A DNA stretch of 64,000 bases from Bos javanicus (taxonomy: Eukaryota; Chordata; Mammalia; Artiodactyla; Bovidae): contig NC_083884.1 of assembly GCF_032452875.1 (NCBI RefSeq), positions 25,003,501 through 25,067,500 on the forward strand. Direction: 5' to 3'. The translations under genes and the position numbers were made by a program. This document shows, in pieces, positions 33,836 through 45,002 of the stretch (positions within the stretch are counted from its first letter, which is position 1; every line of letters begins with the position of its first letter). The notes under the pieces are model-generated. The model made no database searches. It was given only the letters and a program-made list of their open reading frames with translations, and had not been told where the DNA came from.

Positions 33836-34974
33836 TGTATTGTTTTACCTAGAGTTAGTTATAAACAGCCCTTTTTGGTAACATGATTTTTTATGCATGG
33901 TGCCAAATAGGGAAACATCAGGAAAACGTAGGAGTCTCATTGTTTCATTCACAATCTTTGCTAAGGGAGAAGAGTTAAAATCATAGAGGTGTGGTTAAAA
34001 TTTCCAACAGGAAAAGGCAAGTAAGTGTGCTTTGCTGAAGGCATGCATCTTTGGGCTATATTTCAACAAAATTAAAAATGCCTGTGGGGTTTCTTCCACA
34101 GAGGGGTGTACTCTCAACCTTGAGCAACTCTTGACTACCCACAGGTGCACACACCCACGGGGTGCTACCCTGAATGGCAGTTCCATTAATACAGGACTCC
34201 ACTTTTCACTGTCGTCACAAGCACTGGGTAGATTGAACTCTAAGTAAACTGCTGTCAGGACTTCTAGATTGTTACTGTCACACCTAAATAGGCATTGCAG
34301 GGGCAGCCTCTAACCAGAATGAATTGCCTAAGTGGTCCAGATCATCTACCACAAGGATCAGTTGTGTTTATCTTACAGCTTTGATACAGACTTGCGTGTG
34401 TTCTGAGGTGTCTTTCCTCCAAGTTGTTTTCCCATAAACAGGGTGATCTGAATTTCGGGGTTGCCCCTGATGGTCCTGGGTTTTGTCTTTGTTTTGGTGT
34501 GATTATGAATAGTGTCTTACTTCATTCTTGAAAGTGCCTTAATTTAGGTGATAAACTATTTTTTTTACCACATTCATTGCTGTATGTTGAGTGTAATTTT
34601 ACAGAATGTGAAACATTCAAGAATACATATACTAATCATAGCAGACTTAAAACTAATGAAGTGTACTCACCTGCATGTACACCTGTAGAATGATAATTCT
34701 CCACCTGCATAATAGAAATTTTATATTTTTATTGTTAGATTGATTGATTTGTACCCAAAAGAATAGAATTCTTACCCAAATATCAAGTGATGATAGAGGA
34801 TGATTCAAAAATAATGACTTTACAATTCATTATTCAAGTAAATGAGTTATATAGAAGCTACCAAAACTTTGATAATGCTAACTAAAAACTCTAACAATTA
34901 TTTCTATATTTTGTAAATAATATGCAACTCCTTGTGTGGAAGGCACTTAATCTTGTAATCTTATTTAGAAGTTA
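33836..34974. other. Repeat-free island, locally GC-richer
   Basis: Between about 33990 and 34540 the sequence is richer in GC than the rest of the window and matches no repeat I know. Two short frames (33995-34186 on -, 34032-34247 on +) show no domain. It could be conserved non-coding DNA or a very old repeat. Confidence 0.45.
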
Positions 34975-35165
34975 GAACACTATGGCCTACTAGCCAGCTT
35001 TCTGTTTTGTAAGTAAATGTTACTGAAACACAGCTATACCCATTTGTTCAATGCTATCCTTGGCTTCTTTCTCACTGTAATAGCAAAATAGCTGCAGCAG
35101 AGATCATATGTTGCCTGGAAAGTCTAAAGTGTGTCTGGCCATCAAGAAAAAGATTACTGACTCCC
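34975..35165. mobile_element. hAT-type DNA transposon remnant (Charlie-like)
   Basis: 'aacactatggcctactagcc', then 'ttttgtaagtaaatgttact', 'gaaacacagctatacccatt' and 'gcagcagagatcatatgttg', then a degraded 'aagattactgactccc' end, follow a common mammalian non-autonomous hAT element. The exact subfamily is not assigned. Confidence 0.6.
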
Positions 35166-35254
35166 AAGCTAAAACTATGTAAAAGTGAAATGCCCCAGTT
35201 CTATAATTTTCTTTTCTCAAGACTATAAAGAAAAGGCGTTAAAAACATGGGATT

Positions 35255-36470
35255 TTTCCCCGCTTGTATTGTGAAATAGCTGACATGTATCACTGTGTAA
35301 GTTTAAGGCATACAGTATGGTAGTTTGAATTACACATAAAATTATTGCCACAATAGGTCCACCTGACATCCATCTTCTCATACAAATACAATTTTAGAAA
35401 GAGAAAAAAAGGGAAAAAAAGTTTTTTCTGTAATAAGAACTCATAGCATTTACTCTTTTAACAACATATGTGTGTGTGTGTGTGTGTATTTATACATGCA
35501 CATATACTTGTATCTTCTTTACACATTTATCTGTCTATGGACAGTTGTTTCCATGTCTTCACTATTATAAATAATGCTACTCTGAACACAAGTGTGCAGA
35601 TATTTTTCAAGTTGGTGTTTTCATTTCATTTGTATATATTTCCAGAAGGGGAATTGCTCAGGCACATAGTAGTCCTATTTTTAATTTTGGGAGAAACCTC
35701 CATACTGTTTTCCACAGTGGCCATACCAATTTATACCAGCAGTGCAGAGTGGTCCTCTTTTCTCTACACCCATGCCAGCATTTGTTATCTTTTGGTTTTT
35801 TTTTTTTAATCTTTTGTCTTTTTGATGAAAGCAATCCTGACAGGCATGAGATGATACCTCATTATAGTTTTAATTTGCATTTCTTTAATGACTAGTGATG
35901 TTGAGCATCTTGTCATGTGCCTGTTGTTCCTTTGTATATTTTCTTTGGAAAAATGTCTATTTATGTCCTTTGCCCATTTTCAAGTGGATTTATTTGGTTT
36001 GTTTGTTTATTATTGAGTTATATGAATTTTTAGTATGTTTTGAATATTAACCTGTTAACAGATATATATGGCTTATAAATATTTTTGCTGGTTCATAGAT
36101 TGTATTTTCACTTTCTGATGGTTTCTTTTATTGTACAGAAGTTTTCTGGTTAAATATAATTCTGCTTGCTTATTTTTTATTTTGTTGCTTATACTTTAGG
36201 TGTCATATCCAAAAAATCAAAAAATCATGTCAAAGAGTCTTATTGCTGTTTTCTTACAGAACTTTTATAATTTCAAATCTTATATTTAAATCTTTAATCC
36301 ATTTGGAGTTAATTTTTGAGTGGTATAAGTTATGAGTCCAGTTCATTTTCTTACATGTGAATTATCCTATTATCCCAGCACCATTTATTGAAAAGACTGT
36401 CTTATCTCCATTGACTATTCTTGGGTCTCAAGTCAAATATTAATTTACTGTACATGTTTGGGTACAAACC
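35255..36470 (-). mobile_element. Old L1 antisense, 3' UTR to ORF2
   Basis: The plus strand shows the reverse complement of an L1 3' end: UTR-like 'gaattacacataaaattatt' first, then ORF2 antisense 'aaataatgctactctgaaca', 'gaaacctccatactgttttc', 'ctctacacccatgccagcat', 'tttaatttgcatttctttaa' and 'tatcccagcaccatttattg'. About 1.2 kb, inactive. Confidence 0.8.
35468..35488. repeat. (TG)n microsatellite
   Basis: About ten TG units inside the antisense L1. Confidence 0.9.
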
Positions 36471-36479
36471 CAGGTATGT

Positions 36480-36832
36480 AGGCCCAGGTAATCTGTTATA
36501 AGTTAAAAATATAATAAGTCAAAAACACATTATAGCCCTAGCCTTATCTACCTTGAATGTGCTCTTATCACTTACATTAGCCTATGGTTGGGCAAACTCA
36601 TCTAACACTTTAATTTTATAATTAAATATTTATATCTCATGTGATTTGATGAATATCATACAGTAAGTGAATAACAGAATGGTTGTAAGGGAGCAGAATG
36701 GTTATAAGTGTATTGGTTGTTCCCTCTTGTGATTCCTATGGCTGATCAGGTGCTGCAGCTCACTGCCCCTGCCCAGCGTCATGAAAGAGCATCCATCTCA
36801 TATGGATCACTAGCCCAAGAAAGAAATGACAA
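36480..36832. mobile_element. Tigger/pogo-like DNA transposon remnant, segment 1
   Basis: 'gtaatctgttataagttaaa', 'cttacattagcctatggttg', 'taacagaatggttgtaaggg', 'gctgcagctcactgcccctg' and 'ccagcgtcatgaaagagcat' run in the order of a well-known non-autonomous Tigger-related element. It ends at the nested Bov-A and resumes at 36956. Confidence 0.6.
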
Positions 36833-36944
36833 CCCACTCCAGTGTTCTTGCCTGGAGAATCCCAGGGACGGGGGAGCCTGGTGGGCTGCTGTCTATGGGG
36901 TCGCCCAGAGTCGGACACGACCAAAGCGACTTAGCAGCAGCAGC
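36833..36944 (+). mobile_element. Monomeric Bov-A SINE, 11-bp TSD
   Basis: A 112-bp copy from 'gaaatgacaacccactccag' to the (AGC)n tail. AGCCCAAGAAA at 36822-36832 and 36945-36955 flanks it. Only the second Bov-A unit is present, so it is a 5'-truncated BOV-A2 or a monomer. Confidence 0.95.
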
Positions 36945-36955
36945 AGCCCAAGAAA

Positions 36956-37075
36956 AGATCAAATTCAAAATTTGAAGTTCAGTTTCTACTGAATGTGTTA
37001 TCACTTTCGCACCATCCATAATGAAGTAAAAAAAATGTTAAATTGAACCATTATAAGCTGGAGACTGTCTGTACA
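36956..37075. mobile_element. Tigger/pogo-like remnant, segment 2
   Basis: 'tttctactgaatgtgttatc', then 'tttcgcaccatccataatga' and 'aaccattataagctggagac', completing the element to its terminal region ('tgtctgtaca'). Confidence 0.6.
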
Positions 37076-37192
37076 TAATATATATCATATATGTTACATA
37101 ATAATAATATATATATATTATTTTATTTAGTTTAACATGATGTTCATTTCTGTGGCATCTCAGGGAAAATTTCGGGTCATAAGATTGGTTCT

Positions 37193-37467
37193 GCTGCTGC
37201 TGCTACTAAATCACTTCAGTCGTGTCCGACTCTATGCGACCCCATAGACGGCAGCCCACCAGGCTCCCCCATCCCTGGGATTCTCCAGGCAAGAACACTG
37301 GAGTAGGTTGACATTTCCTTTTCCAATGCAGGAAAGTGAAAAGTCAAAGTGAAGTCGCTCAGTCGTGTCCGACTCTTTGCGACCCCATGAACTGCAGCTT
37401 ACCAGGCTCCTACATCCATGGGATTTTCCAGGCAAGAGTACTGGAGTGGGGTGCCATTGCCTTCTCC
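37193..37467 (-). mobile_element. BOV-A2 SINE, minus strand, 12-bp TSD
   Basis: (CTG)n tail side at left, two Bov-A units, right end 'gccattgccttctcc'. AAGATTGGTTCT (37181-37192) and AAGACTGGTTCT (37468-37479) are duplicates with one change. Confidence 0.96.
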
Positions 37468-37479
37468 AAGACTGGTTCT

Positions 37480-38311
37480 ACAGAGTCAGATTATAAAATG
37501 AGAAATTACCAGGAATTTTGGTGGAAGAATAATGTTGAGCATTAGATATGTTAGATATGTTAGCTTCCAACTTTCCCTTTCCACTCTGGGGAAACTCCTG
37601 AGTGTAAATCATGACTAGAAAATGGAGTTGAGTTTTGATCACCCCAACTAGTCAGTTATTGGCTAAATCCTTGTTCTTCCCCTTCACTTTCACAATGAAA
37701 ATTCCTAGGCGCTTTTCTCTGAAAAGCAAGCTAAGTAACCTGGCATAGTCATCCAGAGGGAATCATATACAAGATGCATGTGAAGCAAACACACAGATGC
37801 CAGAGTAGTTGTGCACAAAAACATAAAAGGGATCAGCGGGAATCTGGGAAGAACACCAATATAATCCCTTACAATTCTACAGTAAGAAAATATTTGTACT
37901 TTCATAGAGGCATAACCCAATACTTGTTTTCTAAAAAGCTAGGCTATCTAATGAAAAGAGAGCAGGTTGGGATGGCAACAGAGATAAAAGTTTGTATAAA
38001 ATTTTCAAAAAGTTTAGAAACAGTCAAAACAGTTGATATGGCATATAGTGTAATCAGTGAAATATAGGGAAAACTCAAAGATCTATTCCTTGATTTAGAA
38101 ATAAAGCAAAGAGAAAATTGATCAGTGAGAGGTGATAATCACATTGTAATATAGTCTTTGACTCAAATGAGCACTTTTTAGCTCAAAAGACATAAAAAAC
38201 ATTCTGTCAAGAAAAATAAAATCTGTCTATGTAAAAACATTTTAAAAGCTTGTAATGCAAAACATAAAGGACAATATTTTATATATATTTTTGTATTTAC
38301 TTGTATATATA
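37480..38311. other. Unique DNA, nothing recognised
   Basis: Overlapping frames of 97 codons (37774-38067, +) and 71 codons (37705-37920, -) carry no recognisable domain and are probably accidental. Confidence 0.5.
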
Positions 38312-38507
38312 TGAAAGTGAAAGTTGCTCAGTTGAGTCCAAATCTTTGGGACCCCATGGATTATACAGTCCATGGAATTCTCTAGGCCAGAATACTGGAG
38401 TGGGTGACCTTTCCCTTCTCAAGGGGATCTTCCCGACCCAGGGATCGAACCCAGGTTTCCCACATTGCAGGCGAATTCTTTACCAACTGTGCTACCAGGG
38501 AAGCCTG
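38312..38507 (-). mobile_element. Bov-tA-type SINE, minus strand
   Basis: Tail side 'gaaagtgaaagttgctcagt', box B-like 'gggatcgaacccagg' (antisense), head side 'accagggaagcct'. Same subgroup as the copy at 13382. Confidence 0.95.
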
Positions 38508-38520
38508 ATTTGAAAAGAGC

Positions 38521-38574
38521 AAGTGAAGGTCACTCAGCCATGTCCAACTCTTACGACTATACTGTCTATGGAAT
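38521..38574 (-). mobile_element. 54-bp SINE tail scrap
   Basis: 'aagtgaaggtcactcagcca' followed by 'tgtccaactcttacgactat' is only the 3' part of the same SINE subgroup, 13 bp after the full copy and in the same orientation. It suggests a nested or double insertion, or incomplete reverse transcription. Confidence 0.8.
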
Positions 38575-39821
38575 TATATATAACAAAAACATTTTAGAGT
38601 CTAATTTTCTCAACTTTTATTGAGAAATAATTTCACCTACTCTAGTTAAAGAATTTATACCACAAACACCATTATAATCACTGTATAAGCTATAAAAAAG
38701 TAACACCAACATATTTCATAAGCTAACATTAGATAGGTTTATTTGATTTTTATATTCTAAAATTATTTCAAAAAAGATGAAATGGGGTATATATAGGTTC
38801 AAATATATGTAGATCAATATAGTGCACATATATATATATTTGAAATAGATTTATTGATGTCTATATCTACCAATACATAGATACGAACATAAATAGATAT
38901 CTGTATCTATATCTATGTGTTCCATTGGACTAAGTTTTTTTTGTTTGTTTTAACTAATAGCTTCACTTTAAAAATATCAACTAAAAAAATACCTTAATGA
39001 TATACTTAAGAATGAATATAAAATTGGCTTATCAAAGAACAGTTGAATGGAGTTACACATATTATTTATAATTTTTTAAAAGGCACAATATTTCTGTACA
39101 ATTATCCATGAGATATTTACATTTCATTTTTGCTTTTAAGATGGTTGAATATGGCAGATGGATCATTTGTTAAAATGATATTTTTCATCATATAGACATG
39201 GCTTGTGAAGTTGAGAAGGGATTTGATTTCCACCATCTGCATAAAGAGTTTTTTTTTGCATATTTAGCATAGTGTGACATCTAATTTTGTTACTACAGTT
39301 GCTCTTCATCTTTCTAAATTCAAAGAATTATGATTTATTTAAAATTTCCTATATTATACAACACTATTTACTTTTTATAAAGTACCCTTGAGGGTGAAAG
39401 ATTGAAATTGTTTTCTACTTTACAAGGCAATTATCTGTGTTTGACATTTTTTCAAAAATATTGTCAAGATAAAAGTGGAAAAACAAAAAGTTAACACCAA
39501 CTTATGCGTTTCTATATTTAAAAATATAATCTTGGACAACAAGGGAATATCCTTTGCTACACTTTCCCAATGGTGTATCCCCATACATTAGAAAAATAAA
39601 TTTGACATTGAAGTCTTGCTTTTTAATTCCAGCTAAACACTGAAAGAAAAGCACACATCTATGGTCCTAAGAATTAATATTGTAGCTTTTGTGGTATGAT
39701 CGACCCTATTACTCTACAAAAATGATATGATACTGAAAGAATTTCCCAACCTTGTAAATTTGTGTTTGTTTATTTGTATAATTGGAAGAGAATTGTGTGA
39801 AACGTGTGTGAAGTTTATCTT
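38575..39821. other. AT-rich DNA, nothing recognised
   Basis: Includes an irregular 'atagatatctgtatctatat' stretch near 38900 (degenerate GATA-type simple repeat). No repeat family or exon was identified. Confidence 0.5.
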
Positions 39822-40346
39822 TCAGTTCAGTCACTCAGTCGTGTCTGACTCTGTGTGACCCCATGGACTGCAGCATGCCAGGCTTTCCTGTCCATCACCA
39901 ACTCCCAGAGCTTACTCAAACTCTCATCCATTGAGTCAGTGATGCCATCCTACCATCTCATCCTCTGTCATCCCCTTCTCCTCCAGCCTTCAATCTTTTC
40001 CAGCATCAGGGTCTTTTCCAATGAGTCAGTTCTATGCATCAGGTAGCCAAAGTATTGGAGCTTCAGCTTCAGCATCAGTTCTTCCAATGAATATTCAGGA
40101 CTAATTTATTTTAGGATGGACTGGTTGGATCTCCTTGCAGTCCAAGGGATTCTCAAGAGTCTTCTCCAACACCACAGTTCAAAAGCATCAATTCTTTGGC
40201 ACTCAGCTTTCTTTATAGTCCAACTCTCCCATCCATACACAATTACTGCAAAACCCATAGTTTTGACTAGATGGACCTTTGTTGACAAAGTAATGTCTCT
40301 GCTTTTTAATATGCTGTCTAGGTTGGTCATAGCTTTTATTCCATAG
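39822..40346 (-). mobile_element. BovB LINE 3' end, minus strand
   Basis: From 'tcagttcagtcactcagtcg' back to 'taggttggtcatagctttta'. Minus-strand frame 40330-40106 carries SRDITLSTKVHLVKTMGF and RRSNQSILK pieces. Confidence 0.95.
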
Positions 40347-40560
40347 CTTTCTTTTTATTAGGCTAAATATTTGTGTAACCAAGCAGATTCCAGGAGAGCA
40401 AAATATTACAGTGGTTTATCCAGAATACAGCTTTGTGAATTCACCATTGCTATCATGCTGTACAATTACTCGTGTAAACAAACATTTCTGTGATGGAACA
40501 AAGTGAAGTACTTAATTTTATTAGTATCCTTATAATATTTTAGTAAACTAGCAGTATAAA

Positions 40561-40758
40561 GGGGCTTTCCGAATAGTTCAAATGGTAAAGAATCTGCCTG
40601 CAATGCCAGAGACTTGGGTTTGGTCCCTGGGTCAGGAAGATCCTCTGAAGAAGGGCATGGCAACCCACTCCAGTACTCTTGCCTGGAGATGGAGGGGCCT
40701 GGTGGGCAACAGTCCATGGGGTCACAAAGAGTCAGACACGACTGAGAGACTAACACAC
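40561..40758 (+). mobile_element. Bov-tA SINE, 11-bp TSD
   Basis: Head 'ggggctttccgaatagttca', tail 'actgagagactaacacac'. AGCAGTATAAA at 40550-40560 and 40759-40769. Confidence 0.97.
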
Positions 40759-40769
40759 AGCAGTATAAA

Positions 40770-41214
40770 ATATGTTATATTATACTTTTCTTCTTAAAAC
40801 TCTAATTCAAATACAACCAAGATATGTTATAATAAATTTTCAAAAAGTCACATTCTATATAAATAAATGTTTGGGCTTGAGGTTAGAATGGGCAATATAG
40901 CTTTGCTGAATTCCTTAGTATTTACATTTCCCTGTGAAAGTCACTACAAATCTATAGGCTTATTTTCTCTGCCAAAAAATTCTGGTTGATAACAGAATCA
41001 ATCTTACACAATTTGAACAATGAAATCATTGACACATGGAAAATAGAAAAATGTCTAAAAAATAAAACTGCATAAAGGTTAGCTATTATTTCATTATGTA
41101 GAGTCCAATGTGATCATGGTTAAGTGTATATAAAAATTAGCATAAACATTCAACAATCTTTAGTCTCCTTTAAATTTTATATTAATTTATTAAAATTTAT
41201 ATTTTATTCATACT
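40770..41214. other. AT-rich DNA, nothing recognised
   Basis: No repeat family identified. Confidence 0.5.
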
Positions 41215-41226
41215 AAGATGTATCAT

Positions 41227-41494
41227 GGAGAAGGCAATGGCACCCCACTCCAGTACTCTTGCCTTGAAAATCCCATGGACCGAGGAGCCTGGAAGGCTGC
41301 AGTCCTTGGGGTCGCTGAAGATCGGGACACGACTGAGCGACTTCACTTTCACTTTTCACTTTCATGCACTGGAGAAGGAAATGGCAACCCACTCCAGTGT
41401 TCTTGTATGGAGAATCCCAGGGACAGGGGAGCCTGGTGGGCTGCCGTCTATGGGGTCATACAGAGTCGGACACGACTGAATTGACAGCAGCAGC
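41227..41494 (+). mobile_element. BOV-A2 SINE, 12-bp TSD
   Basis: Two Bov-A units and an (AGC)n tail. AAGATGTATCAT at 41215-41226 and 41495-41506 marks the insertion. Confidence 0.97.
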
Positions 41495-41524
41495 AAGATG
41501 TATCATTTTTAACTTTCAAAGGTA

Positions 41525-41660
41525 GTCTGTCTTCTCTTATGTGCTGAATTGCCTCCCTCCAAAATTTGTATGTTGAAATTCTAACCCCCCAGCAACTCAG
41601 AATGTGACTGTACTTGGAGATGGGGCCTTTAAGGAGATGACTAAGGTCAGATGAACTCAT
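41525..41660. mobile_element. Old mammal-wide repeat, family unassigned
   Basis: 'ttatgtgctgaattgcctcc', 'aaaatttgtatgttgaaatt', 'ctcagaatgtgactgtactt' and 'ggagatggggcctttaagga' form a phrase order seen widely in mammalian genomes, but I cannot name the family with confidence. Confidence 0.4.
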
Positions 41661-42369
41661 TCATTATGAGAGGAAATAAATATGTGAAAGGGGAAGGAAT
41701 TAGAATGCTGGAAGGGGAAATGCATGTTTTCTTTAATTTAAAGTTAGTTACTGACATTAACTTTGTAAATTTGGGAAAATCTATTAACTTTTATAGTTTT
41801 CCCAGTTAAGTGTGTATCCCCACTTCCAAGCAGGGATCATGTATTATTTCTTTTACCAGTGCTTAGGAAATGATGACACATGCACATGCATATGTACATG
41901 TATACAAATATATATATATATATATATATAATTTTACATTTCTTTTTATTCCATTTGGCACTGGAACTTTTAAATTTAGAATGCCTAAGTAAAACATAAA
42001 GAAATAATACATTTCCATGAAATTAAAATAATTTCTGGATTTGTATTTTGATTAAAATTTCTTCTATTTGTGTCTATAAACAAGGAAAAAGGGAAAACAT
42101 ATTGAGATAATCCAAAATTTCACATCAATGTGATTTTGATAGAATTCACCATTAGTTTGTAATATTAGTATAATAAGAATTACTTATTTGTTTTGTGTGT
42201 TATATTTATACATATATTTAAGAAACTTTTTAATATTTGAAAACCAACTCATAACTAAACAATAATAACACATGGCTAAGGGAAAGAAACCTTTGGCTTA
42301 TTGTTTCCCAACTCGATTAAGCCAGATGGTGGAGGGAAGCCATGCCATCTTCATCTTCTAGTGATGTAT
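41661..42369. other. AT-rich DNA with microsatellite
   Basis: A (TA)n run lies at 41908-41930. Nothing else was recognised. Confidence 0.5.
41908..41930. repeat. (TA)n microsatellite
   Basis: About 11 pure TA units at the end of a purine-pyrimidine alternating stretch. Confidence 0.92.
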
Positions 42370-42660
42370 TCATTGGCAAAAGTCCAAATAACCTGGTGTA
42401 TGTCTCCAAGTATTGTTTTCACCAACAGCCACATTTTTTTTTTCACTTGAGCCTTTGTTCTTTGAATCCTGGCCAGTGTAGCTCAAGACTTCATGAGGAC
42501 GAGGAAGCAGAATTGCTTTTCCTTTTAAACTGATCTTGTATGAGTCTGCCACTCCTTCCCTTGCTATGAATGGAGGGGCGCTGGAGGAAACCAGCTGCAG
42601 CCCTTGTGAGGTAGAATTGCTTCTTTGGCTCTGACCTGAGCTGAATTCCAAATACTGAAG
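42370..42660 (-). other. Exon-like segment on the minus strand
   Basis: On the minus strand a strong acceptor-like polypyrimidine tract (TTTTTTCTCTTTTTATCTTC, then AG at 42661-42662) precedes GC-richer, non-repetitive sequence. Two overlapping frames are open. One runs to 42370 with EFSSGQSQRSNSTSQGLQLV followed by an APPFIAREG stretch. The other ends at 42491 with a basic, serine-rich tail. I recognise neither protein and find no convincing splice donor inside, so it could be a terminal exon, a decayed exon or chance. No repeat family explains it. Confidence 0.3.
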
Positions 42661-42662
42661 AT

Positions 42663-43239
42663 AAAAAGAGAAAAAACACAGTGTAGATAGGCTATCCTTT
42701 CAAGGCAGATACACATTCAAGAGTCTCTTGGGAAACAGGGAATTTGCTTGTTAGAGCTAGTGAAGGAGATTCCTATTATAAGACCTGGTACACTTGTCTG
42801 CCAAGATAATAATTCCTTATAACAGAACATTCATGGATTCACCAGGCTATAAAGCTACTTTTTGTGTTAAAATTATAAATAGGTATATATATATATATAT
42901 ATATAGATAGATAGATATGCATAAACATGCACTGTAGAATAAATACATGAAAGTTTTTCCATCTCTGTGTTTTATATAAAATTTAAATCAATCTTGGTAT
43001 AAAAATATCCTAGTTCTTTAATTCAGATAAATTAATGCTAATTAAATCTATTAATTTCTGTGTTGGTGCTAGCATTTTATGGAGGCAGTACCATCTGTTA
43101 GGCTAGCATGAGAAATATTACAGAATTTTACCATTTACAAATCTACTGGCATATGTAGATCTATAATAATGTCATCTCTATTTCTGTCTCTTGGCTTTAT
43201 TTACCTTAAGAAAACCTAGAATACAAAGAAACAAAATTC
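42663..43239. other. AT-rich DNA with microsatellite
   Basis: Holds a compound (TA)n(GATA)n at 42882-42918. Nothing else was recognised. Confidence 0.5.
42882..42918. repeat. Compound (TA)n(GATA)n microsatellite
   Basis: About 11 TA units followed by three GATA units; likely polymorphic. Confidence 0.92.
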
Positions 43240-43400
43240 AGAAACAGGTTTAGTGGAGCTTAAATCTTGGTCTCATCTAGTCTTCTTTGGGGAAATTGCT
43301 TAGTCTTTATTGGCTCAGTGTTTTCTTACTTTCAAAATAATTACCATGGTGACTACTTTCCCTTATGACATCTCTGAGAGATTCATAAGTAACAGAAACT
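43240..43400 (+). mobile_element. Possible MIR, plus strand
   Basis: 'ggggaaattgcttagtcttt', then 'ggctcagtgttttcttactt', 'tcaaaataattaccatggtg' and 'ctctgagagattcataag' follow the MIR central order. Diverged. Confidence 0.5.
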
Positions 43401-43789
43401 ATTTTCTCTCCTTGAAACATCCATGACCACTTAAAATGTTATGTTACAAAAAGGTATAACAAGATTTATAAATTTTATTCTACAAGGAAATAAAATGTTT
43501 TAACTCATTCATGAGCTATCTTTAAATTACCATTCAATTATGTAGAAGGATTAGTGAAAAACTGTGTATTAGATTTTCAATTCTTATGTTTCCTATTGTC
43601 ATATACACAATTTTAAAATCTTGTGTCTATTATTACACTCACCACAATGTATCTACCTCTTGAGTTTTGTCAAGTACTAAGTAGGCAATAACTAATTTTT
43701 GATATTTTTAAACAAGAGCATTTGGCTCTAATACTTCCTAAAAGTCTCTTCCTGTGAAGAGAGGACACCATTGTTTCTGCCTCTCCTTT
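43401..43789. other. AT-rich DNA, nothing recognised
   Basis: No repeat family or exon identified. Confidence 0.5.
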
Positions 43790-43801
43790 GTCTTAACCTT
43801 T

Positions 43802-44065
43802 GCTGCTGCTGCTTCAGTTGTGTCCGACTCTGTGTGACCCTATAGACAGCAGTCCACCAGGCTCCGCCGTCCCTGGGATTCTCCAGGCAAGAACACTGGA
43901 GTGGGTTGCCATTTCCTTCTCCAGTGCATGAAAGTGAAAAGTGAAAGTGAAGTCACTCAGTCGTGTCCGACTCTTAGCGACCCCATGGACTGCAGCCTAC
44001 CAGGCTCCTTCATCCATGGGATTTTCCAGGCAAGAGTACTGGAATGGGTTGTCATTGCCTTCTCC
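43802..44065 (-). mobile_element. BOV-A2 SINE, minus strand, 12-bp TSD
   Basis: (CTG)n tail side, two units, right end 'gtcattgccttctcc'. GTCTTAACCTTT at 43790-43801 and 44066-44077. Confidence 0.97.
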
Positions 44066-44077
44066 GTCTTAACCTTT

Positions 44078-44669
44078 ACTATCATAGAAATTTCACCTCT
44101 TCTGAGTTTAAAAAGTAGTGTGAATGTAGGGAGGCATGCTGGCATGATATTTGGACATTGATATATCCTAGTCATTTTCTGTTATTTTTATGTTGGATTA
44201 GATTTATCATCTAGCCAAGTACCTTGCAGACACAGCCACTGCCCAGAGGCCTGAAATGCTCACTCACTCAAAGCTCCAGCCTAGCCCTGACAAGGAAAAC
44301 AGGGCCTAGAGTGAGAAATTTTCCAAAGAGAACATTGAGACAGTAATGAAACACTCTAGAAAGGGAACAGCATTTTAATCACAAGTTTGCCTATTCTCTG
44401 CTCTAGATATAGAAACAGATGCAGTTTCAGTGTCTAGAGCAAATATACTTTTGCAGTTTTTAAGCATTCAATTCTTATTTAGATCAATGTTGTATAGCAT
44501 AACCCACCTTGAATCATTTTGGAACATGGACTATATAATAGATTAGAAGATGTCATATGAAAAATATAAATAACAAGTAAATTAAAAGATGAATATAAAA
44601 AGTAATAGCTATGTAAATTAGTAAACTACTTACCACCATTAAAACATGATTGAATAGAAAAATGGAATT
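44078..44669. other. Unique DNA, nothing recognised
   Basis: No repeat family or exon identified. Confidence 0.5.
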
Positions 44670-44678
44670 ATGCTGACT

Positions 44679-44895
44679 CTGAGATTCCCAGGTGACTCAG
44701 TGCTAAAGAATCTGCCTGCCAAGGCAGGACACACAAGAAATGCAGATTCAAACCCTGGATTGGGAAGAAACCCTGGAGTAGGAAATGGTAACCCACTCCA
44801 GTACTCTTGCCTGGAAAATTCCATGGGTAGAGGAGCCTGGAAGGCTACAAGTCATGGGATGGCAAAGAGTCAGACATGACTGAGCAACTGAGCAC
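44679..44895 (+). mobile_element. Bov-tA SINE, 9-bp TSD
   Basis: Head 'gattcccaggtgactcagtg', tail 'gactgagcaactgagcac'. ATGCTGACT at 44670-44678 and 44896-44904. Confidence 0.96.
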
Positions 44896-45002
44896 ATGCT
44901 GACTATATTAACTGAAACTTTTTTTATTAAAATATTTGATGCTACTCAAATTATTAACTTTGGTTAACTTCCTTTTCTTTTACAGATATGAGAAAAATCA
45001 TG

